Of a stretch of 64,000 nt of DNA, positions 17,616-26,742 are shown piece after piece; within the stretch, counting starts at the first letter, position 1; each line of letters opens with the position of its first letter. The position numbers and the translations under genes are program-made. The stretch covers positions 186,001-250,000 of the forward strand of contig NZ_JAHUZF010000004.1 in NCBI RefSeq assembly GCF_019218295.1. The letters run 5' to 3'. The notes beneath the pieces are model-generated. The model searched no databases. It was not told the DNA's origin and worked only from the letters and a program-made list of their open reading frames with translations. This DNA is from Maritimibacter sp. DP1N21-5. GTDB lineage: Bacteria; Pseudomonadota; Alphaproteobacteria; Rhodobacterales; Rhodobacteraceae.

Positions 17616-19364
17616 ATGGTGACAGGCTGGACCCGGTATTTAAGGGGTCTCGCGACCTCCGCACTCTGCGCGAACGCGCTTTTCACGGGTGCGGCAACAG
17701 CAGAAAGCGCGACGGCCGCGGATGACGCGGCGCTCGCGGCGCAATGGGAAACCTACAACCAATACGCCGTTCCTTCGGTGCTCGAGATGTCGCCCATGCG
17801 CGAAGTGACCGAGGTCGCCCTGCCCGATGGCGGCGCTCTTGCCTTGACGGCGCTGCACCCGGGGGTGAACCGTTGGTTCGTGCTCGACGTGACCATGGCC
17901 GGCGCGACGCGGCGCTATCACCTCGAGAATGCTGACGAGAAAAGCTGGCGCTTCTCGCTCTCTGAAGGGCCCGATCCGGCGCTCGTCATCGCGGGTCTCG
18001 GGGAGGAGACGGAGTGTCGTCCGTGGAAAGGCGACACCTCCGAACTCGCGACGGCCAGCCAGACCGGTCTGCCCTATGCGCCGATCTGCGGCCAGAAAGC
18101 CTATCTTCGCAACGTCGTGCCAGGCAGCAAGACGAACCGCGAGGCGGTTTCGGACTTCCTGCGCGACAACGTCGTCTTCGGCGACAAGCTCGTGAACCTG
18201 ATCAAGGGCGCCTTCTACGAAGACGCATTCATCGAGAACGCCGCCATGGTCGAAGACGGCGATGCGGGCGAAACGGCCGCCGCGCTGGGACAGGCCAATC
18301 TCGACCGGCGTCCGATCATGCGACCCTACATGGGGCTTGAGCTTGACGGTGCCGAAGGTGGCATGGAGGCTGGCGCCTGGTATGGCGTGACCGGGCAGGA
18401 GGGCGTCTTCGCCTCGGCGCTCCAGCCCGGCATGATCGCCCAGTCGATCCTTGCCGAACGGAACGGGGCCAACTGGCTCGACGGGGTGGAGCAAGGTGCC
18501 GATGTCTATCTCGTGGCCTTCGACTTGTCGCGTTTCGACTTGGGTTATGAACTTGGCACCGATCACCCGGGGCTTGAATGGTCCTCCCGCCCGCAACGGC
18601 GCGGCGACGACTGGCAGATCCCGGGACCTGATGGATTCAACCGGCCCGATCCTCTGGTGCGTAACGGAATGCTGTCGCCGGCGCTCACCAGCCGCACCGT
18701 GGCGACCTTTGCCGGGGGCTTCAAACGCGACCACGGGGCCTATCGGTTTCAGGATTATGCGACCTTCAACAAGGGTCATCACTACGGCTTCCTGTCGAAC
18801 GGTGTCACCTTCTCGCGGCTCATGCCCAACCTCGCGACGCTTTACGTGACGCTCGACGGCACGGTCGGGATGAAGACCTGGACCGAAGAGGACAACGACG
18901 TCGTGCCCGACCTGCGTTATGCCCGCCAGAACGGCGTGCCGCTCGTCGTGCGTAACGAGGCAGGGCAGAGCGTGCCTGGCGACCGGGTGTCGAACTGGGG
19001 CGGGGGCAACTGGTCCGGGTCTGCCGAGGCGGAGCTTCGCACGCTTCGCGCCGGAGTCTGCCTGCGCGAGGTGAACGGTCGGCAATTCCTGATCTACGGC
19101 TATTTCTCCTCCGTGACCCCCTCTGCCATGGCGCGAGTGTTTCAGGCCTATGACTGCGGCTACGGGATGCTCCTCGACATGAACTCGCCCGAACTGACCT
19201 ATCTTGCCGTGTACAAGCAGAACGAGACCGGCGACGGGCTCGCCCCGATGCACCTGAACCGGTTCATGGCCGAGAGCGACCCCTGGGTGAACGGACGTCA
19301 GATCCCGCGTTTCATCGGGTTCTCGGACAATCGGGATTTCTTCTATATGGTGCGAAAGGAATAA
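17616..19364 (+). CDS. Exported protein of unknown function, possible NAGPA-like C-terminal domain
   Basis: A 582-residue protein with a signal peptide (~1-29, ending GAATAESA), so periplasmic or secreted. The C-terminal half (~360-582) has features recalling phosphodiester glycosidase (NAGPA) domains: a segment YATFNKGHHYGFLSNGVTF, NWSGSAEAELRTLRAGVCL and FQAYDCGYGMLLDMNS. The usual LDGG-type motif appears as LDMNS, so the match is weak and activity is doubtful. The ATG at 17616 was chosen for GGAGACGACC and the signal peptide. Four bases separate it from the SUMF1-like gene, so they are cotranscribed. Confidence 0.6.
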   Translation: MVTGWTRYLRGLATSALCANALFTGAATAESATAADDAALAAQWETYNQYAVPSVLEMSPMREVTEVALPDGGALALTALHPGVNRWFVLDVTMAGATRRYHLENADEKSWRFSLSEGPDPALVIAGLGEETECRPWKGDTSELATASQTGLPYAPICGQKAYLRNVVPGSKTNREAVSDFLRDNVVFGDKLVNLIKGAFYEDAFIENAAMVEDGDAGETAAALGQANLDRRPIMRPYMGLELDGAEGGMEAGAWYGVTGQEGVFASALQPGMIAQSILAERNGANWLDGVEQGADVYLVAFDLSRFDLGYELGTDHPGLEWSSRPQRRGDDWQIPGPDGFNRPDPLVRNGMLSPALTSRTVATFAGGFKRDHGAYRFQDYATFNKGHHYGFLSNGVTFSRLMPNLATLYVTLDGTVGMKTWTEEDNDVVPDLRYARQNGVPLVVRNEAGQSVPGDRVSNWGGGNWSGSAEAELRTLRAGVCLREVNGRQFLIYGYFSSVTPSAMARVFQAYDCGYGMLLDMNSPELTYLAVYKQNETGDGLAPMHLNRFMAESDPWVNGRQIPRFIGFSDNRDFFYMVRKE

Positions 19365-19368
19365 GGGA

Positions 19369-20352
19369 ATGCGCAGAGCAGTCGCGACCATCGGCCTTTG
19401 TCTGTCACTCTTGACCGGAGGGGGCGCGTTGGCTGCGACCCTTGCGGAGAACAACGAGGCGATGTTCCGCCTCATGCAGGAGAAGCGGGGGGTTACCGAT
19501 GCGCAGATTTCCCGCATTCGCCAGATCTTTCAGGCCTCCGGTTACGCGGGGCAGGGCAACCCGGCGATCACCCGCCACCCCATGACGCCCGAACAGGCGC
19601 AGGCCAAGCTCCCGCAGGATGCCTATCAATACTACCGCAATGCCCAGTTCGAACGCATATGTGGGCGCAAGTATATGGCGCCACTCTACGACCCCGCGAC
19701 CCAGCGGCCCGAGGATGCGACCGTCTGCGTCGATATGTTCGAATATCCGAACGTGCCGCTGGCCTATCCCGTGACCTGGATCCGTGCGCGGGAGGCGGCG
19801 CTGGTCTGTGCGGCGGAAGGCAAGCGGATGGGCGACGCGCATGAATGGGAGGGGGCGGCCGCCGGTGCGCTCCTGCCGCCCGACTACCGCTTCGACCTCG
19901 GCACGCCGCAGGCGATGCGCGCGGCCCATAACGCGAAATGGGGCCCGTCGAAATCCTGGACCTATGGCCCGCAGTGGCAGCGGGGGATTTGCGCACAAGG
20001 CTCGCAGAAATCGCCAAGCTGCAACGGCGGAAGCTGGGCCGGTTGTGGGTCGAACACCTATCCGGTCGGGTCGTTCCCGAACTGCCGTTCGGCGCTCGGG
20101 GTCTATGACCTCGAAGGGAATGCCGCTGAACACATGAACCTGCCGCTCAACGAAAGCCAGATGGCGAGTCGCGGCTCCACCACGCTGGGCGTGACCGAGA
20201 TGAAGGGAAGCTGGTTCATCTGGGACACGATCCGCGCGCATGAGGAATGGGCTCGATGGCGTGCTCCCTATTGGCACGGCACGCCGGTCATGTCCTCGCA
20301 CAGCCATGCGAACTACCACCTCGGGTTTCGCTGCTTTGCCGATGTGAAGTGA
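19369..20352 (+). CDS. Exported SUMF1/formylglycine-generating-enzyme-like domain protein
   Basis: A 327-residue protein with a clear signal peptide (1-22, ending GGALAATLA). From about residue 115 it shows a SUMF1-type fold: VCVDMFEYPNVP, WIRAREAALVCAAEGKRM, HEWEGAA, GVYDLEGNAAEHMNLP and the terminal YHLGFRCFADVK, the family GFR motif. Several Cys residues occur (CAQGSQKSPSCNGG, SWAGCGSN), probably disulphides in the periplasm. Such domains generate formylglycine in sulfatases or act in ergothioneine and siderophore synthesis; no sulfatase is nearby, so the substrate may be the partner encoded upstream. Function is inferred only at fold level. Confidence 0.78.
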   Translation: MRRAVATIGLCLSLLTGGGALAATLAENNEAMFRLMQEKRGVTDAQISRIRQIFQASGYAGQGNPAITRHPMTPEQAQAKLPQDAYQYYRNAQFERICGRKYMAPLYDPATQRPEDATVCVDMFEYPNVPLAYPVTWIRAREAALVCAAEGKRMGDAHEWEGAAAGALLPPDYRFDLGTPQAMRAAHNAKWGPSKSWTYGPQWQRGICAQGSQKSPSCNGGSWAGCGSNTYPVGSFPNCRSALGVYDLEGNAAEHMNLPLNESQMASRGSTTLGVTEMKGSWFIWDTIRAHEEWARWRAPYWHGTPVMSSHSHANYHLGFRCFADVK

Positions 20353-20372
20353 GACAATCCGAGACATAACGA

Positions 20373-20406
20373 AAGGCCCGCTCGACGAACCGAGCGGGCC
20401 TTTTTT
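20373..20406. terminator. Strong bidirectional terminator
   Basis: Stem AGGCCCGCTCG / CGAGCGGGCCT with a 6-base loop, followed by TTTTTT on the plus strand. It sits between the SUMF1-like gene and a convergent gene and can serve both. Confidence 0.93.
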
Positions 20407-20424
20407 GTCGTCCGCTTCAGCCGA

Positions 20425-22089
20425 TCAGCGCGAAGCGAGTTGGATCACGCCGCCCGGCATCGGCCCGTCGGCATTGAGCAGATAGGCGTAGCGGTCCGAG
20501 GACAGCAAATCGTCGATGTCCACCGGTTTGCCGTTGACGAAAGCGGTGCGGCTGACCAGCCGGATGCCATGCGAATAATCGGCATAGCTCGCCCCGTGCA
20601 CGGTCGAGACCGGCTGGATCGGGTCGTTCTTGCTCCGGTGCCAGCCATAGATCGCCACTCGGCCGGGGTTCGACGCCATGCGATTGGCCAGCACCACGTC
20701 CTTCTTGTGGCCAGACACCAGCCCGGCGCGCCCGCCCCGTTGACCTTCGATGGTCGCGTTGTGGCGCAGGAAGTAGTCGGTCGAGGACATCTGCGGCCCC
20801 GGCTGCATCGGCGAGGGCGACAGGCGCACGCTCGCCTGCGCATAGATCGCATCGACCATGCGGGAGGTGGGCAGCGTCATGTTGAAACGGTTCGCGATCG
20901 AGGCGGCGGCAGGCAGGCCAAGCGGCACGCGCACAAAGTCGCGGTCGGATCCGAGCGCCAGGTAGTCGGGCGTCACGCAGATGACGATCTGGGTCGTCGA
21001 CCCGCGCGAATCCTTGCCTGACAGCACCACGGGCTGAAGGTCATGCAGGAAATCGGGCATGTTGCCCTTGGCAAGCTCGTTGATGATCGCATTGTCGCGC
21101 GACGACCCCGACCCGTTGCCAAGCGCCGAGACGAAGGCCTGTCCGCCCGTCGCATTGCCGCGCCGTCCCGGCATCGCATTGGCGAGCGAGCGGTTGCAGC
21201 CGTTGCCCGCGAGGACCGCAGAGCCGCGAGGCGCGGGATCGGAGGCGGGGTTCGCAGCCACGGTTTCCAGCCGGGCCACCGCGCCCGGCGCGGTCAGTGC
21301 CGTGCGAAGGTCATCCGGGATCGCACGCGGACGCGGAGAAATATCGACCGCCAGCTCCGTCGCGCCGTTCATCGATGAGATGATCTCGGCCTCGGGCGCC
21401 ATGTCGCGCGCCGGTTCGCGAACGGGCGCAAAGCCTGCCGGACGCGGCGCGGGGCGCACCGTCTGGACGACACTTGTGGCAGAGGCGACCACGCGGGTGA
21501 CGAGGGAGTCACCTTCCAGTGGCGCCGATCCCATCCGCCCGCGCAGAAGCTCGGGGTCGATCCCGGCGAGCGGGTCGGTGTCGGGCACAGCGGCCGCTGA
21601 ATCCTGCAAGGATGGGATTTGCGAAACGGCGGCCGTTTCCACCGCGTTCTCCGTGGGCTGCGACGTCGCGCTTCCCAAACCTACCGTCTCCTGCCCGAGA
21701 GCGGCGAAGTCCTCGAAGGACAGTTCGCCGATCTTCGCGGGGGTATCGGGCAAGGTCTGCACCGGAACTTCCGGCTTCACCGGGGTCTCGGCGGGCCGGT
21801 CCGCCACGACGACGAGTTCCGTTTCCGGGGCGGCCGTTTCGGGGGCCGTGACGGCAGGGAGAACGTCCCGCGTCATGGCGGCTGTTTCGGTTGCGCCCTT
21901 GGCGTCTTCGCTCAGGAACGCTTCCACATAGGACGGGTACAGGCCGTGGACCGCAAAGAAGCTGCCCCAGGCGGCGACACACAAACCGGCAAGCACGCCC
22001 GCCCCGCCAATCGCGGTGGCGGCGTTCAGACGCGTCTTGGCGCGCCCCGCCGAAGCTGTGTTCGTTTTCGTATAATTCAGTCGGATCAT
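20425..22089 (-). CDS. Membrane-anchored protein with unknown conserved C-terminal domain
   Basis: A 554-residue protein with one N-terminal membrane segment (~28-50, GGAGVLAGLCVAAWGSFFAV), then a long low-complexity linker rich in Pro, Ala, Thr and acidic residues (~65-290), then a globular domain (~295-554). That domain has strikingly conserved-looking motifs: GHKKDVV (~460), IYGWHR (~480) and YADYSHGIRLV (~503), whose His, Lys, Asp and Ser residues could form a catalytic site. I recognise the motif set as a recurring domain but not its function. It is convergent with the exported NAGPA/SUMF1-like pair and shares their terminator. Confidence 0.65.
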   Translation of the reverse strand: MIRLNYTKTNTASAGRAKTRLNAATAIGGAGVLAGLCVAAWGSFFAVHGLYPSYVEAFLSEDAKGATETAAMTRDVLPAVTAPETAAPETELVVVADRPAETPVKPEVPVQTLPDTPAKIGELSFEDFAALGQETVGLGSATSQPTENAVETAAVSQIPSLQDSAAAVPDTDPLAGIDPELLRGRMGSAPLEGDSLVTRVVASATSVVQTVRPAPRPAGFAPVREPARDMAPEAEIISSMNGATELAVDISPRPRAIPDDLRTALTAPGAVARLETVAANPASDPAPRGSAVLAGNGCNRSLANAMPGRRGNATGGQAFVSALGNGSGSSRDNAIINELAKGNMPDFLHDLQPVVLSGKDSRGSTTQIVICVTPDYLALGSDRDFVRVPLGLPAAASIANRFNMTLPTSRMVDAIYAQASVRLSPSPMQPGPQMSSTDYFLRHNATIEGQRGGRAGLVSGHKKDVVLANRMASNPGRVAIYGWHRSKNDPIQPVSTVHGASYADYSHGIRLVSRTAFVNGKPVDIDDLLSSDRYAYLLNADGPMPGGVIQLASR

Positions 22090-22245
22090 GGTCCGCGCTG
22101 GTACTGTCCCAAGTTTAAGAAAACAATAAATGGAACCACCAGGTCGGCCTAGCTCTTATGGCGCTGGGCGGGATATTGCCGCGCTGCAGCACGGTTTTGG
22201 GCGGTTTTGCGCGCGAATCCGCCCAAGAGCCGCCGCAACCCCCCG

Positions 22246-23496
22246 TCAGGCGAGAACCGCAGTCGCAAATAGCGCGATGACGATCCCCACCACGACGCGG
22301 CTCATCGGGTCCTTGAGTGCGAAAACCACGGGATCTTCGTGCACACCACCCCGGTGGGCCAGCAAAACGATTCGGCTCACCCAGAACAGGATCACGATGC
22401 ACACGCCCCAGAGCGCCCAAGGCTCGGAATACATCGCCCGCACCTCGGGGCTGTCCATGTAGAGCGCGAGCACCAGCACCGCGATGAACCCCGCAGCGGT
22501 CGCGATGTTCGCGATGATCGGCTGGTCGGCGACCGAATAGGCCCGTCCCGCCGCTGCCTTCGGCCCGTCGCGCGCTTCGAGATCGACCAGTTCGGCGAGC
22601 CGCTTGACCGCCGCCAGTGACAAGAACAGGAAGATCGAGAAGGTGAGGAGCCACACCGAGGGGTCGATCTGGGTCGCGGCCGCTCCGGCGACAATGCGCA
22701 CGGTGTAGAGCATCGCCAGCACGACGATGTCGATCGCGAGCATCCCCTTCAGCTTCATCGAATAGGCCGTCGTCATCACGAAATAGACCGCGAGCACGGC
22801 GACCAGCGCCGGGTTCACGAATGCCGCGACGCCGAAGCCCGTGACCAGAAGCAGGGCCAGCATCGGCCCGCCGTATCTCACCGGCAAACGACCCGAGGCG
22901 AAGGGCCGTTCCCGCTTGGTCCGGTGCACCCGGTCGTTGTCGAGGTCGGCCAGATCGTTCAGCACATAGACCGAGGAGGCAATGAGGCTCATCGCGACGA
23001 AGGCGAGCAGCGCCTGAAGGATCGGTCCCGGCTGAAAGGCGTGATCCGCGATCAGCGGCAGGAGGATCAAGAGGTTCTTGACCCATTGGTGGGGCCGCAT
23101 CTGCTTGATCATGGCACGCCCCAAGGCGCGCGGCGCATGGGGCAGGTCGGAGGCGGGCGCGGTCCCGGGTTCGACCGCGCTGACGCAGCCGATCCGCGTC
23201 GCGACCCCGGCGGCGAGACCGGGTTGTCCGCTGTCGGTCAGGATCACCGCCCGACCGCTGGCCTCCGCCGCTCCCATCGCGCCGATCACGTGGTTGTCCA
23301 GCGGCACGTTCTCTGCGGCGGGCGGAATGCGATGGCGGAGCGAAAGACAGCGGCGATAATCCTTGCCGAGCGTCGACCAAAAGACCTCCGCGCCAAGATT
23401 GCCGCGCATCAGATCGCGGTCGAGGTCCACCACCAGCGGCTCTTGCACCGCTTGCGGCTGATCCTTCTCGATTTCCCGTGCGGCGTCCCTGTTCAC
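22246..23496 (-). CDS. UbiA-family prenyltransferase with shortened N-terminal HAD-like domain
   Basis: A 416-residue membrane protein. Residues ~20-120 resemble a HAD phosphatase domain (LVVDLDRDLM, VILTDSG) but are much shorter than usual and carry DRDL instead of DGTL. From ~130 it is UbiA-like: MRPHQWVKNLLILLPL, the first Asp-rich motif NDLADLDNDRVHRTKRERP (Mg-diphosphate binding) and about eight to nine membrane segments. Relatives transfer sugars or lipids to polyprenyl phosphate. Start: GTG at 23496 with an upstream GGAGG-like site; the in-frame extension further upstream runs into the neighbouring promoter and was rejected. Substrate unknown. Confidence 0.82.
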   Translation of the reverse strand: MNRDAAREIEKDQPQAVQEPLVVDLDRDLMRGNLGAEVFWSTLGKDYRRCLSLRHRIPPAAENVPLDNHVIGAMGAAEASGRAVILTDSGQPGLAAGVATRIGCVSAVEPGTAPASDLPHAPRALGRAMIKQMRPHQWVKNLLILLPLIADHAFQPGPILQALLAFVAMSLIASSVYVLNDLADLDNDRVHRTKRERPFASGRLPVRYGGPMLALLLVTGFGVAAFVNPALVAVLAVYFVMTTAYSMKLKGMLAIDIVVLAMLYTVRIVAGAAATQIDPSVWLLTFSIFLFLSLAAVKRLAELVDLEARDGPKAAAGRAYSVADQPIIANIATAAGFIAVLVLALYMDSPEVRAMYSEPWALWGVCIVILFWVSRIVLLAHRGGVHEDPVVFALKDPMSRVVVGIVIALFATAVLA

Positions 23497-23646
23497 GGCC
23501 CCATCCCTTTTCCTCCACGTTACCGCCCGGCGGGCACAAGGCAATGGCAGCAAGCCACGCGCCCGCAACAATGCCGCGCTGTGGACACAGGGCCACGCTC
23601 GGGCTAGCACTTTGGGGGTGGGTATTTTCGCAAAGAGGGATTTGTC

Positions 23647-25059
23647 GTGACGCAATTTCGTGCCTTGGCCGCTACGCTCGTCTTCTTGCCGATGACGGCG
23701 ATTGCACAAGGCGACGAGCCTGCGGACATGGCGTCCGACAAGGCCCCGACCGCTGTCATCCAGCCTGAAGTCGGCGCGGATGGGGAGAAGCTCCCCCTCA
23801 AGGCCGATATGACGCCCGAAGTTGAAGAGCCGCTCGGCAGCGAGAGCGCCAAGCCCGTGCCCGACGACGTCGACCGGTCGCAGAACGCGATCGCCTCGGA
23901 GGCAGACGCAGCGCCCGAAAGGCCGGCGAGCGACGCGAGAGAGCCACATGTCGATCCCGCGCCATCCGTGCCCGCCTCAGACGCGCCGGAAGCCGCACCG
24001 GCACCCGTCGCCGAAGAGCCCCCGACCGACGTCGCCGTTCCAGAGCCCACCCCGCCGGAACCCGAGCCGGACCCGCTCGCGATTGCCGCCGCCGAATGCC
24101 TCGACATCGCCGGCCCGGCTTCTGCCGGGGTCCCGACAGGCGCCGCAGATGCCGACGGGCAGAAGGCCCGGCTCGCCCGCGCCGCCGCGGCCTGCAGCGA
24201 GGCCGCAACCGCCGATCCCGCCGATCCCGCGGTCCTGTTCCACGCCGCCTCCATCGCGCAGGCCAAGGGTGATGCCCGAACGACCTTCGCGCTCCTCACA
24301 CGGGCGTCTGTAGCCGGGTTCGGTCCGGCCGAGGCGCGTCTGGGGGATTACTTCCTCTTCGGTGTGGGACCGCAGGGCCAGAACATCCAGAAGGCCGTGG
24401 AGCATTTCCAGCGCGCCGCCGCGCTTGGTGATGCCGCCGGGATGACCACGCTCGCGCTTCTTCATCAGGTGGCGACCGGCGTGCCGCGCGATCCCGCCCG
24501 CATGGTCGAGCTCATGACCGGCGCTGCCGATCAGGGATATCATTTCGCGCAGTATCGCCTCGCCCAGACCTATCTCACCGGCGAAGGCTTCCCCGGTCGT
24601 GCCGATGCCGCACTAGGCATTCCCGATACCGCCAAGGCCGTCGACTATTTCACCCGCGCGGCCGATCAGGGCAATCTTGCCGCCGCGCTGGAGCTGTCCA
24701 CGCTCTATGCCGATCCGGCCTCGGGCCTGCCCGACAACCCCGCTGAACAGATCCGGCTGACCCGCATGGTCGCTAATACGGGACATGCGCCCGCCGTCGC
24801 GCAGATGGGCGTGTTTTATGAGACCGGGCGCGGTGTCGCCTATGATCCGGCCGTGGCCGCAGGGCTGTATGTCAAGGCGCTCGAGAGCGGCGAACTCGCC
24901 TTCGCGGACTTGCGCCGTGGGGCGCCCGGACCCTGGGACCGCGATACAGCGATCGCCTTCCAGTTGGTTCTGCAAGAGCGAGGGCTCTACAACGGTGCGC
25001 TCGACGGGATCGTGGGGGCAGGGACCGCCGCCGCCGCCGCGCAACTCGCAACGCCCTAG
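23647..25059 (+). CDS. Exported Sel1-repeat (TPR-like) protein
   Basis: A 470-residue protein starting at GTG, with signal peptide MTQFRALAATLVFLPMTAIA. Residues ~25-145 are a disordered, acidic, Pro/Ala-rich linker. Residues ~185-435 hold Sel1-like helical repeats (for example KAVEHFQRAAALGDAAGM and KAVDYFTRAADQGNLAA), which mediate protein contacts. The end, FQLVLQERGLYNGALDGIVG, looks like a degenerate peptidoglycan-binding (PGBD) motif. A periplasmic scaffold near the cell wall is inferred. It is divergent from the UbiA gene and lies 66 bases before cydD. Confidence 0.8.
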   Translation: MTQFRALAATLVFLPMTAIAQGDEPADMASDKAPTAVIQPEVGADGEKLPLKADMTPEVEEPLGSESAKPVPDDVDRSQNAIASEADAAPERPASDAREPHVDPAPSVPASDAPEAAPAPVAEEPPTDVAVPEPTPPEPEPDPLAIAAAECLDIAGPASAGVPTGAADADGQKARLARAAAACSEAATADPADPAVLFHAASIAQAKGDARTTFALLTRASVAGFGPAEARLGDYFLFGVGPQGQNIQKAVEHFQRAAALGDAAGMTTLALLHQVATGVPRDPARMVELMTGAADQGYHFAQYRLAQTYLTGEGFPGRADAALGIPDTAKAVDYFTRAADQGNLAAALELSTLYADPASGLPDNPAEQIRLTRMVANTGHAPAVAQMGVFYETGRGVAYDPAVAAGLYVKALESGELAFADLRRGAPGPWDRDTAIAFQLVLQERGLYNGALDGIVGAGTAAAAAQLATP

Positions 25060-25125
25060 CGCCCGAGGCCAAAGGCCGCAGTCCAGCCTCTGGGCATTCC
25101 TGCGCCTGCCGCCTATCTCCCTCTC

Positions 25126-26742
25126 GTGACCGCGCGACCAGACAATCCACTTGCCACCCTCATCGGCGACAAGGCCCGCAGCCTGCGCGCCCCTTCGGTG
25201 CTGGCCGTCATCGCCTCGCTTCTCTGGCTGCCTCAGGCCGCAGTTCTCGCGACGCTTCTCGCGGGCTTCGTCACGCAGACCCCGGTCGTCTCCCCGCTTA
25301 CCGCTGCGTTGATGCTTTCCGCGATCGCGCTGATCCGTTTATTGCTTTCGTCCCGGGCCGAGGCGCTTGCCTTCGCGCTGGCCGAAGATGTCATCCGCCG
25401 CCAGCGCCGGCGCATCCTCATGCGCGAGGCCACCGCCGCGCTCCCCTCCGGTCCAGGCACGACCGCGACGCTTGCGCGGGAAAAACTCGACAGCCTCATC
25501 CCCTACCTGACCCGCTACGCGCCCGCCCATGCCCGCACCATGGTGTTGCCGCCGGTGATCCTTGCCGTCGCGCTTTCGCAAAGCTGGGCCGTGGCGCTGG
25601 TTCTTCTGGTCGCGGGCCCGGTGATCCCTGTGTTCATGGCGCTTATCGGACGCGCCGCCGAAGGGGCTTCGGCCCGACACCTCGCAGGTATCGCGACGCT
25701 TTCCGACCTTCTCGTCGATCGTCTCGCAGCGCTGCCTGACATCCGCATTCTCGGCGCGGGGTCCCGGGTGACCGAGCGCTTCGCCAGTGAAGCCCGCGAC
25801 CTCGCCGATCGCGCCATGTCGGTCCTGCGGCTGGCCTTCCTGTCGTCCACGGTGCTGGAGCTTTTTGCCGCCCTCGGCACGGCCATGACCGCTGTCTGGG
25901 TGGGATTCTCGCTCCTGGGCGTGATCGGCTGGGGCACATGGACCGGGGGCCTCAGCCCATTCGCGGGCATTTTCCTCCTGTTGCTCACACCGGACTATTT
26001 CCAACCCTTGCGCGATCTCGCCGCAGCTTGGCACGACCGCGCCGCCGCCCGCGCAGTGGCCAAGGAGTTCGCGGATTGGGAGGCGACCCCCCGACCTGCG
26101 ATCCTCGGCGGCCTTACCTCGTCGGATCCGCTTCCCGGACCGGCGACGCTCGCTTGGGCCGGGCTTTCCGCGCGGGGCATCCGCTATCCGGACGCCCGCA
26201 TCGCCCCGGGTGAAACCGTGGCGCTCACCGGCCCCTCCGGCGCGGGGAAATCCACGCTCCTTGCGCTTCTCGCAGGTCTCATGGCCCCCGATACCGGGAC
26301 CATCACTGTCGCCGGGCTGCCGCTCGACCATGGCACGGCCGATGGCTGGCGCGGTCGGGTCGGCTGGATGCCCCAGTCGCCCCGCTTTCCCGACGCGCCC
26401 CTGTCCGAGGTGATCGGCACGGCGGACGCCGGCATCCTCGCCGCCGCGCAATTGACCGAGGTGGTCGCCCGCCTGACCGACGGCCTCGCCACGACCCTTG
26501 GCGAAACCGGCGCGGGCCTTTCCGGGGGCGAAGCCCGCCGTGTCCTCGTCGCCCGGCTTCTCGCCACCGCACCGGACGTGGTCCTTGCCGACGAGCCGAC
26601 GGCCGATCTCGACGGCGCGACCGCTGGGGCGATCACGGATGCCCTTCTGACGCTCGCCGCCCGGGGGACAACGCTCATCGTCGCCAGCCATGACCCCGCC
26701 CTCATCGCCCGACTGGACCGTGTGATCGAGGTGTCGCCATGA
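25126..26742 (+). CDS. cydD: Thiol reductant ABC exporter subunit CydD
   Basis: A 538-residue half-transporter of the inner membrane: six membrane segments (~1-330) fused to an ATPase domain (~345-538) with Walker A GPSGAGKST, signature LSGGEARR and Walker B VVLADEPTADLD. With CydC it exports cysteine and glutathione to the periplasm, needed to assemble haem-containing cytochrome bd. The start is GTG at 25126. It overlaps cydC by ATGA and leads the cydDCABX cluster. Confidence 0.93.
   Translation: MTARPDNPLATLIGDKARSLRAPSVLAVIASLLWLPQAAVLATLLAGFVTQTPVVSPLTAALMLSAIALIRLLLSSRAEALAFALAEDVIRRQRRRILMREATAALPSGPGTTATLAREKLDSLIPYLTRYAPAHARTMVLPPVILAVALSQSWAVALVLLVAGPVIPVFMALIGRAAEGASARHLAGIATLSDLLVDRLAALPDIRILGAGSRVTERFASEARDLADRAMSVLRLAFLSSTVLELFAALGTAMTAVWVGFSLLGVIGWGTWTGGLSPFAGIFLLLLTPDYFQPLRDLAAAWHDRAAARAVAKEFADWEATPRPAILGGLTSSDPLPGPATLAWAGLSARGIRYPDARIAPGETVALTGPSGAGKSTLLALLAGLMAPDTGTITVAGLPLDHGTADGWRGRVGWMPQSPRFPDAPLSEVIGTADAGILAAAQLTEVVARLTDGLATTLGETGAGLSGGEARRVLVARLLATAPDVVLADEPTADLDGATAGAITDALLTLAARGTTLIVASHDPALIARLDRVIEVSP

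Noticed and set aside
22115..23596. 493-codon minus-strand frame overlapping the UbiA gene
   Set aside because: Arg- and Gly-rich translation in another frame of the same strand; the UbiA frame has all family motifs.
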